Shown here piece after piece: positions 18,594 through 26,734 of a stretch of DNA of 64,000 nucleotides; within the stretch, counting starts at the first letter, position 1; every line of letters starts with the position of its first letter. The DNA comes from Eubacteriales bacterium. Lineage in GTDB: Bacteria; Bacillota; Clostridia; Lachnospirales; Lachnospiraceae. Below the pieces are notes generated by a model. It saw only the letters and a list, made by a program, of their open reading frames with translations. It was not told the DNA's origin and searched no databases. Both the position numbers and the translations under genes were made by a program. The stretch is from contig JAUNHC010000021.1 of the NCBI GenBank assembly GCA_030524175.1, positions 22,926-86,925 on the forward strand, read 5' to 3'.

Positions 18594-18652
18594 GTGCTAT
18601 TATGTGCTTTTCTTTGTATACACATAATAGCACATATAATTTATGTGTGCAA
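18594..18652 (-). promoter_or_regulatory. iol promoter with palindrome over the -10 box
   Basis: On the minus strand TTGCAC (18652-18647), a 17-nt spacer and TATTAT (18629-18624) form a good sigma-A promoter about 130 bp before iolC. The -10 box lies inside one arm of a perfect 13-bp inverted repeat, GTGCTATTATGTG / CACATAATAGCAC (18594-18606 and 18621-18633). The placement suggests an operator for a repressor such as the LacI-type protein encoded upstream (inference). GTGAAAGCGTG-like half-sites near 18739-18750 could be a degenerate cre site. No gene is seen in 18498-19018. Confidence 0.7.
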
Positions 18653-18790
18653 GCACTTTTCAATTTTCTCTGCACACTTCTATGATGTGCACAAGAATCC
18701 TTGCATTCATTTGTGAGAGTTTCACAATCATTTAGCACGCTTTCACACGCTTTTTTAGTGTAACAGATTTGACTACTCCCTTATTCACAA

Positions 18791-18884
18791 ACTTGAACGC
18801 AGAAAAGAACTATAAGTCTGTTCCTCTTCATTCATAAACTTGGACGTAAAAAAAGGAACTGTAAGTCTGTTCCTCTTTCTGCCA
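18791..18884 (-). terminator. Two tandem copies of a terminator-like hairpin
   Basis: Two 47-bp direct copies (18791-18837 and 18838-18884) each hold a short GGAAC..GTTCC-type stem followed on the minus strand by a T-rich tract. The 18838 copy has the better T run; the 18791 copy is slightly degraded. They follow the LacI-type regulator gene and would stop its transcript before the iol promoter. Confidence 0.65.
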
Positions 18885-19018
18885 TATCCCGGGGGCGGTT
18901 TCTGCCAAGTACCGCCGGAATTAATGGCTGAAAATAAACAGATCTTCAGTTCCTTTTAATTTTACAATGAAAATAATTCACTTATATCCATTAAAACAGT
19001 TCAAGAAAATTGTTATTG

Positions 19019-20053
19019 CTACAAATTATACTTTGTCCTGATAGTAATATCAGTGTATCGGTACTCTTTTTTTATTTCTTTTCCTTTTAGCAGTTTGGAT
19101 GCAAGCAAGAACGGAGGACGGTATCCTTGCTCATAGCCATTTTGATCAATAAGAAAGTCCACTACATCTTCCTCCAATGCTATTCTGTTAACAGGAGTTA
19201 AATCATATATGATCACATAAGGACGTCTCTCCAGCTTCATATTGCTGAAGGCACGCTGCACTCCGGCCTGGCCTCCTGAAACCACAAATATACCATTGAT
19301 TTCCGGAAAGGAGAGCATAGCGTTTGTTATAATTTTCTCCACTTCTTCGCTCTGGTCAAAACTGCTCTGCACTCCCAGAAGTTCCATCTGAGGAAAAGAT
19401 TTTTTCATCTCTTCCACAAAACCGTCCACACGCTGACTGTTCACACTATTGGAAAAGTATCCTGTGATAACAAGAATTTTCCCCTTCTCTTTTGTCATCA
19501 AGGCCATGAGTCCCGCTGCTGTCCGCCCGCTTTTTCTGTTATCCAGACCTACATAGCACGCACGTTTGGTACCGATAATATCTGAGTTAAAAGTAACAAC
19601 AGGAATATTTTTCTCTGCCGCCAACTCATTAAGTCTCTCGCGGACACGGTTGCTCTCCACAGGCATAATGGCAAGACCTTCTATCCCCTGGGATTCCAGC
19701 TCAGCTAACGCTTTCAGCTGTTCTTCCTCGTCAACACCTTCACTTTCCTTTACCAACAGTTCTACTCCTCTGTCCCTAAGCTCCCTCTGTGCATCCTGGA
19801 TCCCATGCTTCACATCCTTCATAAATGAAGTTTCTGATAACAGTGTGATCACGCCTATCTTTCTTATTTCCCCCGGCAATACTTTTTCTGTTCTTAAGCG
19901 CCGGCTTTTAGGAACATAGCCAATCTCATTGGCAATGGCCCAGATTTTTTCTGATACCTCGGGGTTTACACGGCCTCTCTCATTGAGCGCCCGGTCAACG
20001 GTTCCCCGGGAAACCCCCGCAATCTCTGCTATCTGCTGTATTGTCCCAGCCAT
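19019..20053 (-). CDS. LacI-family transcriptional regulator
   Basis: DNA-binding regulator of 344 residues. The N-terminal LacI helix-turn-helix is TIQQIAEIAGVSRGTVDRALNERGRVNPEVSEKI. It is joined to a periplasmic-binding-like sensor domain (IRKIGVITLLSETSFMKDVKHGIQDAQRELR, GLAIMPVESN, IPVVTFNSDI, RACYVGLDNRKSGRTAAGLMA). A substrate such as inositol or a pathway intermediate probably binds the C-terminal domain. It lies directly upstream of the iol promoter and is the best candidate repressor for the palindrome at 18594-18633 (inference). AGGAGG precedes the ATG by 6 nt. Confidence 0.9.
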   Translation of the reverse strand: MAGTIQQIAEIAGVSRGTVDRALNERGRVNPEVSEKIWAIANEIGYVPKSRRLRTEKVLPGEIRKIGVITLLSETSFMKDVKHGIQDAQRELRDRGVELLVKESEGVDEEEQLKALAELESQGIEGLAIMPVESNRVRERLNELAAEKNIPVVTFNSDIIGTKRACYVGLDNRKSGRTAAGLMALMTKEKGKILVITGYFSNSVNSQRVDGFVEEMKKSFPQMELLGVQSSFDQSEEVEKIITNAMLSFPEINGIFVVSGGQAGVQRAFSNMKLERRPYVIIYDLTPVNRIALEEDVVDFLIDQNGYEQGYRPPFLLASKLLKGKEIKKEYRYTDITIRTKYNL

Positions 20054-20322
20054 ATCCTACCTCCTGAACTCACTCTTTACAATATCCATTGTATATCCCG
20101 GCATAACGTAGTTTAGAGCATAAATTGCACACTTTTTCTATAAAAGCACGCATTTTTAACTATTATAAATCCTTTTATATAGCATGTCCACGGCATTTCA
20201 TATATTTTTTGCCGTTATTTTTACCAGTTTTTAAAGCATATTTTTATGAATAATGCACAGTAATCAGTTTGTTGAAATTTGTGCTATTGTTAATTTTCCC
20301 ACTAAAATCATATCTCACTGTG

Positions 20323-20358
20323 AATTTATCCAGATAGGCTTCTGTTTCCGGATAAATT
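20323..20358. repeat. 9-bp inverted repeat upstream of possible small gene
   Basis: AATTTATCC (20323-20331) and GGATAAATT (20350-20358) are perfect inverted arms with an 18-nt loop. They lie just before a possible promoter at 20376 and could be an operator or a weak terminator. Nothing else is seen in 20054-20375, which is AT-rich. Confidence 0.4.
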
Positions 20359-20375
20359 TTTATATCATTTTCCCA

Positions 20376-20404
20376 TAGTCAAATTCTGTTTTTCCTCTTA
20401 GAAT
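20376..20404 (+). promoter_or_regulatory. Possible sigma-A promoter for small ORF
   Basis: TAGTCA, a 17-nt spacer and TAGAAT on the plus strand, about 80 bp before the small ORF at 20483. The -35 box is only a moderate match, so this is tentative. Confidence 0.4.
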
Positions 20405-20482
20405 AAGGGCATACAAAAGACGTGACAATATAAGCCGGTCAATGCTGCTGAAGGCAGTACCGTCCGGGAAAGGGGATTTTTT

Positions 20483-20623
20483 ATGAGTAATTTTTTTCAG
20501 AGCTTAATCGCTGTAAGAATGAATGAATTAAAAACAAGTCCGGTAAAATCAGCATCCGACGCTGGAAAAACAGTGAGACAGAACGCTTCTGCACCACGTA
20601 AGAAGATAGTTCCGTCCTGTTAA
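20483..20623 (+). CDS. Possible small protein, 46 residues, unknown function
   Basis: A 46-codon ORF with AAGGGG 7 nt before its ATG and a strong terminator 14 nt after its stop. The peptide starts MSNFFQSLIAVRMNELK, has a basic, Ser/Ala-rich middle and ends RKKIVPSC. I do not recognise it. The promoter-RBS-ORF-terminator order, in an otherwise empty 735-bp gap between minus-strand genes, is the support. It might instead be a small regulatory RNA that happens to encode a peptide. Conservation in relatives is untested. Confidence 0.4.
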   Translation: MSNFFQSLIAVRMNELKTSPVKSASDAGKTVRQNASAPRKKIVPSC

Positions 20624-20636
20624 TATATACCTCCAT

Positions 20637-20672
20637 AAAAAAAGACCTGCCCTTTAGTGGCCGGTCTTTTTT
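20637..20672 (+). terminator. Bidirectional terminator
   Basis: The stem AAAAGACC..GCC pairs with GGC..GGTCTTTT and has A and T runs on both sides. It can end the small plus-strand unit. On the minus strand it can end the aldolase transcript, whose stop is at 20790. Confidence 0.85.
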
Positions 20673-20789
20673 ACTGCTGTGCTTCTTTTGTTTTAAATTA
20701 CCATTCATCAAAACTTCCGGATTCTTTTGTCACTTCACAGAATATAAACTTCAGACGGCAAACTTCCGGCTGCAGTTCAATGAGGTATA

Positions 20790-21638
20790 TTACTTACAGG
20801 CATATGGAGTGGAAAATACTTCAATATGATGTTTTACATTGTCATAAGTCCCCCGTACCATAGCTTCGTTGAGCGCAAAATAGTTATGTCTGCCCTCTGA
20901 CTTTAAATATTCCTCTGCATACATAGTAAGCTTATTGAAGCTGGCTGTGGCAATATTTACTTTACGGATTCCAAGAGAAACAGCTCTCTGGAAATCCTCA
21001 TCAGTGATGCCGCTGCCGCCGTGAAGCACCAGCGGCTGGGGTACCGCTTTATGGATTTCTTCAAGTACGTCAAAAGCCAGTTTCGGAGCAGCCGAATAAT
21101 TTCCGTGAGCATTTCCTATTGCAACTGCCAGAGCGTCTATTCCTGTTTCCCTGCAGAAAATTTCTGCATCCTTTGGATCTGTACACTGGATTCCATGGTC
21201 AGCGCTTCCGTCTTCACTTCCTCCTACCAGTCCTAATTCCGCTTCAACAGTAGCACCGTACTCAGCGGCAAGCTGTACCACTGCCTTTGTCTTGGCTATA
21301 TTTTCATCAAAAGGAAGAGTGGAGGCATCCAGCATCACAGAAGTAAAACCCAAATCCAAAGCTTTCTGCACTGTTTCAATGGTCAGTCCGTGATCAAGAT
21401 GGACTGCGATATCCACTTTTGCCTCACGGGCAGCCTGAACCATCATAGGCCCCATAAGTGCCAGAGGAGAATGTTTTAAACGCACCTCTGCGATCTGCAG
21501 GATCATAGGTCTGTTCAGCTCCTCTGCCGCCTGAACCGCCCCTTTTACCATTTCCATATTTCCCACACTGAATGCACCGCATCCAATTCCCTGCTCTGCT
21601 GCATGGGTAAGCAATGTTTTCATCTTCACTAATGCCAT
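20790..21638 (-). CDS. Class II ketose-bisphosphate aldolase (IolJ/FbaA family)
   Basis: Zinc-dependent class II aldolase of 282 residues from the ATG at 21638. An in-frame extension overlaps the transporter gene and is not used; GGAGG lies 7 nt before 21638. Metal and substrate motifs are AVHLDHG, VEAELGLVGGSEDG, GNAHGNY, PLVLHGGSGI and KVNIATA. Near the inositol locus it may be IolJ, which cleaves 6-phospho-5-dehydro-2-deoxygluconate into DHAP and malonate semialdehyde. No other aldolase appears in the window. It could equally serve another ketose bisphosphate, since it shares an operon with an OFA transporter. Confidence 0.85.
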   Translation of the reverse strand: MALVKMKTLLTHAAEQGIGCGAFSVGNMEMVKGAVQAAEELNRPMILQIAEVRLKHSPLALMGPMMVQAAREAKVDIAVHLDHGLTIETVQKALDLGFTSVMLDASTLPFDENIAKTKAVVQLAAEYGATVEAELGLVGGSEDGSADHGIQCTDPKDAEIFCRETGIDALAVAIGNAHGNYSAAPKLAFDVLEEIHKAVPQPLVLHGGSGITDEDFQRAVSLGIRKVNIATASFNKLTMYAEEYLKSEGRHNYFALNEAMVRGTYDNVKHHIEVFSTPYACK

Positions 21639-21685
21639 GTTTTTTCCTCCTGTTTTCTGTTTGCCAAATACTTTATTGTTACATA

Positions 21686-22966
21686 TCATTTGTTTACTGC
21701 TTTACAAACACTGTCGCACATTTTTCCAGAAATGCCGCTCTCCTTTGTTCTTTCACAGTTCTGAATTCCACATTCTTTTTTTAATTCCCTTTCAAGAAGT
21801 ATGAGGGAGATGAATGAAAGAACTGCTGAAGCAGCCCCTGCCCCAAATGCCACGTTTATATCCAAACCGCCGGCGCTGACCACACCAGTAACAGCAGGCG
21901 CCGCAAAGGTGGCAATCACAATACCTATCATTACAAATCCATAATTTTCCCCTGAATGCTCCATTCCAAAGATAGAACTTGTAAGAGACGGGAAACTTCC
22001 CATGATCCCCCCGTAACATCCATACATCAACACAACACATAAGGTTGTCAAAGGCGCCGGTCCTGCAATAAGCAGGCACATGGCAGCCACTGATACCAGA
22101 AGCACTGCTTTGATACATCCGATTCTGCCGATTTTGTCTGCCAGGGCAGGAAGCGCCAGTCTTGTCCCCGCATTGCAGATTGATCCCAGCATTACGGCAC
22201 TCACAGCAATGGAGACTGAAATGCCTCTGTCAATCTGTACTGTCTGCGATAAAGGCGACAGGATCAGATAAGAGATCAAACCGAATAGCATTGTACAAAG
22301 GAGATAATAGAATTTTTTAGTACGAACCATTTCTCCTGATGTATACTGGCGGCCCTTCTGCTTTTTGCGTTCTTTTTCATTTTCCTGTGTATTCTCCGGA
22401 TTTTTTATAAATTTCCATCCCAGCCCCCAGGAAACTGCTATCATTGCTCCTACGATCAAAAGCGTATTAGAGATTCCTATTTCAGCCAGAAGCATCCTGC
22501 TCAAAGGTGCCAGGAAAAATCCACAAAGTCCGTTGGCAGTAACCACAATGCCTGATGCCAGCCCCGGACGGCCCGGAAACCATTTTTGTGCTGTCGAAAT
22601 AATTGTGGTGTATATCATCCCCTGCCCAAATCCCTGCATCACACCATAAGTCAGATAAATCATAACCGGTGAAGGCAGCATGGCAAAAGCCGACAAAAGG
22701 ATACCGGCTGTAAAAATCCCGCCTCCAATGGACACAGCAAGTCTCGGGCTGTATTTATCCTGCAGCCGGCCTCCGAAAATATTGCCGAATACAAATGTAG
22801 CCATGGCAAGATAAAAACACATGGACGTCTGTCCCTGACTCCATCCTGTCAGTTCCATGGCATAAGGCTGATAAATGGACCATACATGCGGAAAACCCGT
22901 GAAAAAGATGGCAAATGCTCCGCAGACCATCATCATTGTCCTGACTATACTTCTGTTTTTCTCCAT
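21686..22966 (-). CDS. MFS transporter, OFA (oxalate/formate antiporter) type
   Basis: Major facilitator protein of 426 residues with 12 predicted membrane segments. It resembles the OFA subfamily: FTGFPHVWSIYQPYAMELTGWSQGQTSMCFYLAMATFVFGNIFGGRLQDKYSPR at the start, and QKWFPGRPGLASGIVVTANGLCGFFLAPL in the middle. Members carry small organic anions. Its gene precedes the class II aldolase by 48 bp on the same strand and is divergent from a DeoR-type regulator. GGAGG sits 6 nt before the ATG, inside the first of three 50-bp tandem repeats. The substrate is unknown. Confidence 0.88.
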   Translation of the reverse strand: MEKNRSIVRTMMMVCGAFAIFFTGFPHVWSIYQPYAMELTGWSQGQTSMCFYLAMATFVFGNIFGGRLQDKYSPRLAVSIGGGIFTAGILLSAFAMLPSPVMIYLTYGVMQGFGQGMIYTTIISTAQKWFPGRPGLASGIVVTANGLCGFFLAPLSRMLLAEIGISNTLLIVGAMIAVSWGLGWKFIKNPENTQENEKERKKQKGRQYTSGEMVRTKKFYYLLCTMLFGLISYLILSPLSQTVQIDRGISVSIAVSAVMLGSICNAGTRLALPALADKIGRIGCIKAVLLVSVAAMCLLIAGPAPLTTLCVVLMYGCYGGIMGSFPSLTSSIFGMEHSGENYGFVMIGIVIATFAAPAVTGVVSAGGLDINVAFGAGAASAVLSFISLILLERELKKECGIQNCERTKESGISGKMCDSVCKAVNK

Positions 22967-22970
22967 AATT

Positions 22971-23120
22971 ACCTCCTCTGCCGCAAAACTGCAGCTTCAT
23001 TCTGGTATGCCCTTGGCATTACCTCCCTTGCCGCAGAACTGCAGCTTCATTCTGGTATGCCCTTGGCATTACCTCCCTTGCCGCAGAGCTGCAGCTTCAT
23101 TCTGGTATGCCTTCGGCAAT
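22971..23120. repeat. Three tandem 50-bp repeats forming the transporter leader
   Basis: Three head-to-tail copies of exactly 50 bp (22971-23020, 23021-23070, 23071-23120) differ at few positions. Read on the minus strand each holds GGGAGGTAATGCC-type sequence, a small hairpin (GGTA-TGCC / GGCA-TACC) and GCTGCAG. The last copy on the mRNA carries the working ribosome site of the MFS gene. There are no spacers, so this is not a CRISPR array. Confidence 0.95.
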
Positions 23121-23330
23121 GCCTGCATGTTCCTGGTATTTGTTGGTTTTGTTTTGATTATCTTTTGATAATATTTTTATCATATCTTAGTGTATTTGTC
23201 AACCAAAATATATATTTTATCAATTTATACAAAGAATGCCTTTTCAACTTACTCAAAATATACTATACTTATAACCATTAAGTTTGATATTTTATATCAC
23301 CTAAAGAATCGCTGTATTAAGGAGATTTCC

Positions 23331-24095
23331 ATGAGAACCAAAAGAATTGATTTAATAGAAGAGTTTATCCTATCGGAACACTCTGTGTCACTTGATACAC
23401 TCTGTGAAAAATTCAAAGTTTCAAAAAATACTGTGAGAAGAGACATTGATGAGCTGGTACAAAAGGGTACTATAAAGAAAGTCTATGGAGGTGTAGTAAG
23501 CAATGGGCCTGAGGCCTCCCAAGGCTTGCTTCCCTATGAGCAGCGCAATACCAGTCTGCCGGAAGAAAAAGACGCAATCAGCCGGCTTGCCGCCTCCTTT
23601 GTAAAAGACGGGGATATTATTTTTATTGACACAGGAACTACCTGCCTGCCTATGGTGGATCATCTTCATGACCGCACCTGCACAATCCTCACAAACAGTC
23701 TTCAGGTATGCGTAAAAGCTATTCCCTATGCCACTCTTCAGGTTATCACTCTTCCGGGGACACTTAAAAGAGAAACACTGTCATTTGTAGGTAATGATAT
23801 TGGAGAATACCTGAAGACCTTTAATATCCAAAAAGCTTTCATGGCCTCAACCGGTGTTTCCATAGAAAACGGGCTTACCAATGCGTCTATGGAAGAATAC
23901 TATGTAAAAAAAGCTGTTATCCAAAACAGCAGCACACGTTTTCTTCTGTCTGACCGAACTAAATTCGGACGCTTCTCTCTGATGACTTACTGTAACCTGA
24001 CGGACGTACAGCATATTATCACAGACCAAAGGCCGCCTGCAGAATACGAAGACTTCTGCCAGGAAAACACCATTGCTTTGCATATTGCTAAGTAA
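23331..24095 (+). CDS. DeoR-family transcriptional regulator
   Basis: Repressor of 254 residues. The N-terminal DeoR helix-turn-helix is HSVSLDTLCEKFKVSKNTVRRDIDELVQKGTIKKVYGGVV. The C-terminal DeoRC sugar-phosphate sensor has GDIIFIDTGTTCLPMVDHL, ILTNSLQVC, FMASTGVSIENGLTNASMEE and LLSDRTKFG. AAGGAG lies 6 nt before the ATG at 23331. A longer open frame to 23190 is unlikely to be translated. It is divergent from the MFS-aldolase pair and probably controls it. IolR of Bacillus is also DeoR-type, so a link to inositol is possible but unproven. Confidence 0.9.
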   Translation: MRTKRIDLIEEFILSEHSVSLDTLCEKFKVSKNTVRRDIDELVQKGTIKKVYGGVVSNGPEASQGLLPYEQRNTSLPEEKDAISRLAASFVKDGDIIFIDTGTTCLPMVDHLHDRTCTILTNSLQVCVKAIPYATLQVITLPGTLKRETLSFVGNDIGEYLKTFNIQKAFMASTGVSIENGLTNASMEEYYVKKAVIQNSSTRFLLSDRTKFGRFSLMTYCNLTDVQHIITDQRPPAEYEDFCQENTIALHIAK

Positions 24096-24155
24096 ACTCA
24101 CATGAATGCTGACACAGATAAGGCCGGATGCAGATATATAAAAAGCTTATAGTAA

Positions 24156-24184
24156 GACCCCTGTTTTCATCTAAAACAGGGGTC
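24156..24184 (+). terminator. Terminator after DeoR regulator
   Basis: A perfect 12-bp stem, GACCCCTGTTTT with AAAACAGGGGTC, and a 5-nt loop. The following T run is weak. It may work in both directions. Confidence 0.75.
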
Positions 24185-24267
24185 TGTCCAATTATTGTTA
24201 TGATGTTATATTTCTGTGAAACAAGCTGCACATTATCACACAGTCAAAAGCTCTCTCACTGAATATA

Positions 24268-24627
24268 TCAGAATTTCTCCAGGGAATCCAAATCTACTAC
24301 AAACATAGTGGCACCCCCTACATTTACATGCATAGGGATAGTCATGCCAGCTTCGGCACAGGGAACATTTACATTCATGGATGCCGGAGTCGTATACACG
24401 ATTTCCTCCCGCCTGCCAGCATTAGTCCTGAAGATATCCCTCACTGTCTCAAGCTGGTCTACATCAATGCCCAACATGATCGTATAGTTCTTTTTTCTCA
24501 AAAATCCACCGCTGGAGCTAAGCTTTGTCACAAAGATCTTCTCATCGTTTAGCCTTCTGATGATCTTCTCATAATCCTCCTCGTGCAATACTGCAAATAC
24601 AAGTTTTTTCTTTTTAGCTTCTTCCAT
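24268..24627 (-). CDS. darA: Cyclic-di-AMP receptor (DarA/PstA, PII-like)
   Basis: Small cytosolic PII-like protein of 119 residues (PF06153). It matches the c-di-AMP receptor family, with the binding segment TKLSSSGGFLRKKNYTIMLGI, then YTTPASMNVNVP and a C-terminal GGATMFVVDL strand. It binds cyclic di-AMP and relays second-messenger levels; the downstream partner is unknown. GGGGAG lies 8 nt before the ATG at 24627, which is chosen over a longer frame to 24681. It is flanked by rnpB on one side and the DeoR gene on the other. No operon partners are visible. Confidence 0.88.
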   Translation of the reverse strand: MEEAKKKKLVFAVLHEEDYEKIIRRLNDEKIFVTKLSSSGGFLRKKNYTIMLGIDVDQLETVRDIFRTNAGRREEIVYTTPASMNVNVPCAEAGMTIPMHVNVGGATMFVVDLDSLEKF

Positions 24628-24912
24628 GTTTAACTCCCCTTTCCTTATAACTGGATGCATAGGCCGGACCATGCCGTTCAATTCCCCAAAATAGGATCAT
24701 TGTGTGCACAGTCTTTCTATGTACAAAATTATATCGTATGGGGGCTAAAAGCGCAATACAGCACAGGGGTATTTAATAATTAACTGATTTCCATAGGAAT
24801 CTCCATAAAACAGCCGCTGACTACTGCCGGGCACCGGCAATAAAACCAGGGAGCATAATATGCATGTATTGTCTATATCTGAACAAAATGGAGTACATTA
24901 TAGTATATAAAA

Positions 24913-24938
24913 AGATCTCCCCATAATAGGAGAGACCT
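24913..24938 (-). terminator. Terminator after rnpB
   Basis: A nine-pair stem (GGTCTCTCC with GGGGAGATC, two G-U pairs) is followed on the minus strand by TTTTTATA. It lies about 20 nt past the RNA 3' end. Between here and darA (24628-24912) no gene is seen. Confidence 0.85.
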
Positions 24939-24957
24939 GTTAACATATTCATTTTTT

Positions 24958-25315
24958 ATACGCAACCAGACCGATAAGCCGGGTTATGTCATTGGGTGAT
25001 CATCTATCTAGGCCATCTGTTGCCGGATGGCTCAAGCGACCCACCTGAAAGCACGACGGGCAGCCGTATCGCTTTCTTCTCGGTCTTGCTTCGAATGGAG
25101 TTTACATGTGCCCGTCCTGTTACCAGGACGGCGGTAGTCTCTTACACTGCCTTTCCACCCTTACTGCGTTTAACCGCAGCGGTTTATTTCTGTTGCACTG
25201 GTCTGGGAGTCACCTCCACCGGACGTTATCCGGCATCCTGCCCTGCGAAGCCCGGACTTTCCTCGTCTGGACCCTTTCGTCTGTCCAGCCGCGATCACCT
25301 GGCCTGGTTGCGCAA
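24958..25315 (-). ncRNA. rnpB: RNase P RNA, class A
   Basis: The catalytic RNA of RNase P, which trims tRNA 5' ends. On the minus strand the conserved GAGGAAAGTCCGGGCT element, ACAGAAA, AGTAAGGGTGGAAAGGC, a TAAACTCC segment and the 3' core AGATAGATGATCAC..ACCCGGCTTATCGGTC appear in the right order. The ends pair as P1 (GCGCAACCAG with CTGGTTGCGT), which sets the boundaries to within a few nucleotides. The length of about 358 nt fits class A. Short ORFs over it are not genes. Confidence 0.97.
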
Positions 25316-25398
25316 TTGTTATTCTAACACGTATTTTCTCTGATGTAAAGAAAAAAACTCTTTCTGATTCTGTATAAAACCCATACAGCAAATGTACC

Positions 25399-26637
25399 TT
25401 ACGCTCTGCCGCGTTTAGCTTCTTTCTTCCTTTCCAGAGCATCTATACACATAGTACATGCAGCATCACCTGTAATATTGACACAGGTACGTCCCATGTC
25501 CAGAATACGGTCGATTCCTGCAACCAGAGCAATTCCTTCCAGCGGAAGGCCAACGCTCTCAAGCACCATGGCAAGCATGATCATTCCTGACCCGGGCACT
25601 CCGGCAGTTCCGATGGATGCCAGGGTTGCGGTAAGAATAACTGTCAGCTGCTGAGGAATGGTGAGATTAAAGCCGAAAATCTGTGCGATAAATATAGCAC
25701 AAACACCTTGGTAAATAGCAGTTCCATCCATATTGATGGTTGCTCCCAAAGGAAGCACGAAGCTGGCAACTTCTTTTTTTGCTCCTAATTTCTGAGTACA
25801 TTCCAGGTTAAAAGGAAGAGCACCCACACTGCTGGCACTGGAAAATGCAAACAGCATGGCAGGACTCATACCCTTAAAGAACTTAAGCGGATTCAATCCT
25901 GCAATAGTCTTCACACTGGTAGAGTACACTACTACCATATGTATAATATAAACAAGGTAAGCCACACCGATAACCTTCAAAAGCGGCAAAAGAACAGATG
26001 GTCCGTTACTTGCCACAACCGGCGTTATAAGTGCAAATACACCTATAGGTGACAGCTTGATGATCATTCCCATAACTTTAAAGCTGACTTCTGAGAAACT
26101 GTCTACAACATCCTTGGCAACCTTTCCTTTTTCTCCTGCCACAATAATACCGAAGCCGAAGAACAAAGCAATGACAATTACCTGCAGCATGGTAGCACTT
26201 GCCAGGGGCTGGATAGCATTAGACGGGAAAATATTCACCAGCGTATCCATAAAGCTGGGTGCCTCCGCAGCCTCGTAAACCAATTCCTCAGAGCCTATGT
26301 TAAATCCTGCCCCTACATTTAGAAGATTGGCAAAGATCAGACCCAAGGTTACTGCAAAAGCTGTTGTACAAAGATAGTACACAATCGTCTTGGCACCGAT
26401 GGAGCCTACTTTTCTCACATCCTGCAGAGAAATAATACCCTGCATGATAGAAAGGAGCACCACAGGCACTACCACCATCTTGATCAGATTAAGAAAGATG
26501 GTGCCGAAGGGCTTAATATAATTCTCAGCCACATCAGCATGTGACTGTAGGAGCAGACCTGCGATAACGCCCAATACCAGCGCACCGAAAATCCACATGG
26601 TTAATGATACTTTTTTCTTTCCTGTTGTTTCACTCAT
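25399..26637 (-). CDS. Dicarboxylate/amino acid:cation symporter (DAACS family)
   Basis: Membrane carrier of 412 residues. It is homologous to GltP/DctA-type Na+ or H+-coupled transporters of glutamate, aspartate or C4-dicarboxylates. Visible features are the serine-rich hairpin FAFSSASSVGALPFNLECTQKLG (HP1), the ATINMDGTAIYQGVCAIF helix with NMDGT, and the second hairpin ASIGTAGVPGSGMIMLAMVLESVGLP. It then has AGIDRILDMGRTCVNITGDA, whose D and R contact substrate. It is slightly short but complete. GGGGGA precedes the ATG. It stands alone between rnpB and the nucleoside kinase gene. Confidence 0.92.
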   Translation of the reverse strand: MSETTGKKKVSLTMWIFGALVLGVIAGLLLQSHADVAENYIKPFGTIFLNLIKMVVVPVVLLSIMQGIISLQDVRKVGSIGAKTIVYYLCTTAFAVTLGLIFANLLNVGAGFNIGSEELVYEAAEAPSFMDTLVNIFPSNAIQPLASATMLQVIVIALFFGFGIIVAGEKGKVAKDVVDSFSEVSFKVMGMIIKLSPIGVFALITPVVASNGPSVLLPLLKVIGVAYLVYIIHMVVVYSTSVKTIAGLNPLKFFKGMSPAMLFAFSSASSVGALPFNLECTQKLGAKKEVASFVLPLGATINMDGTAIYQGVCAIFIAQIFGFNLTIPQQLTVILTATLASIGTAGVPGSGMIMLAMVLESVGLPLEGIALVAGIDRILDMGRTCVNITGDAACTMCIDALERKKEAKRGRA

Positions 26638-26734
26638 AAAAATCCCCCTCTCATTTTAGTTTTTGGTTTATATTGAGTGTAAACACCAAACATAGTGATG
26701 GTGACCCTGGCCTGTCACCCCATTTCAGCCAGGA

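Noticed and set aside
18532-18738. 68-residue minus-strand ORF upstream of iolC
   Set aside because: It covers the iol promoter and operator-like palindrome and shows no protein-like features.
18735-18755. Canonical cre site
   Set aside because: GTGAAAGCGTGC matches only part of the TGWAANCGNTNWCA consensus, so it is mentioned only as a degenerate possibility.
20481-20711. 76-residue minus-strand ORF
   Set aside because: It crosses the bidirectional terminator, has no clear ribosome site, and overlaps the more convincing plus-strand 46-codon ORF.
22971-23120. CRISPR array
   Set aside because: The 50-bp units are directly adjacent with no variable spacers, only three copies, and no cas genes in the window.
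24996-25442. Several ORFs over the RNase P RNA
   Set aside because: The region is fully explained by rnpB; the ORFs lack ribosome sites and homology.
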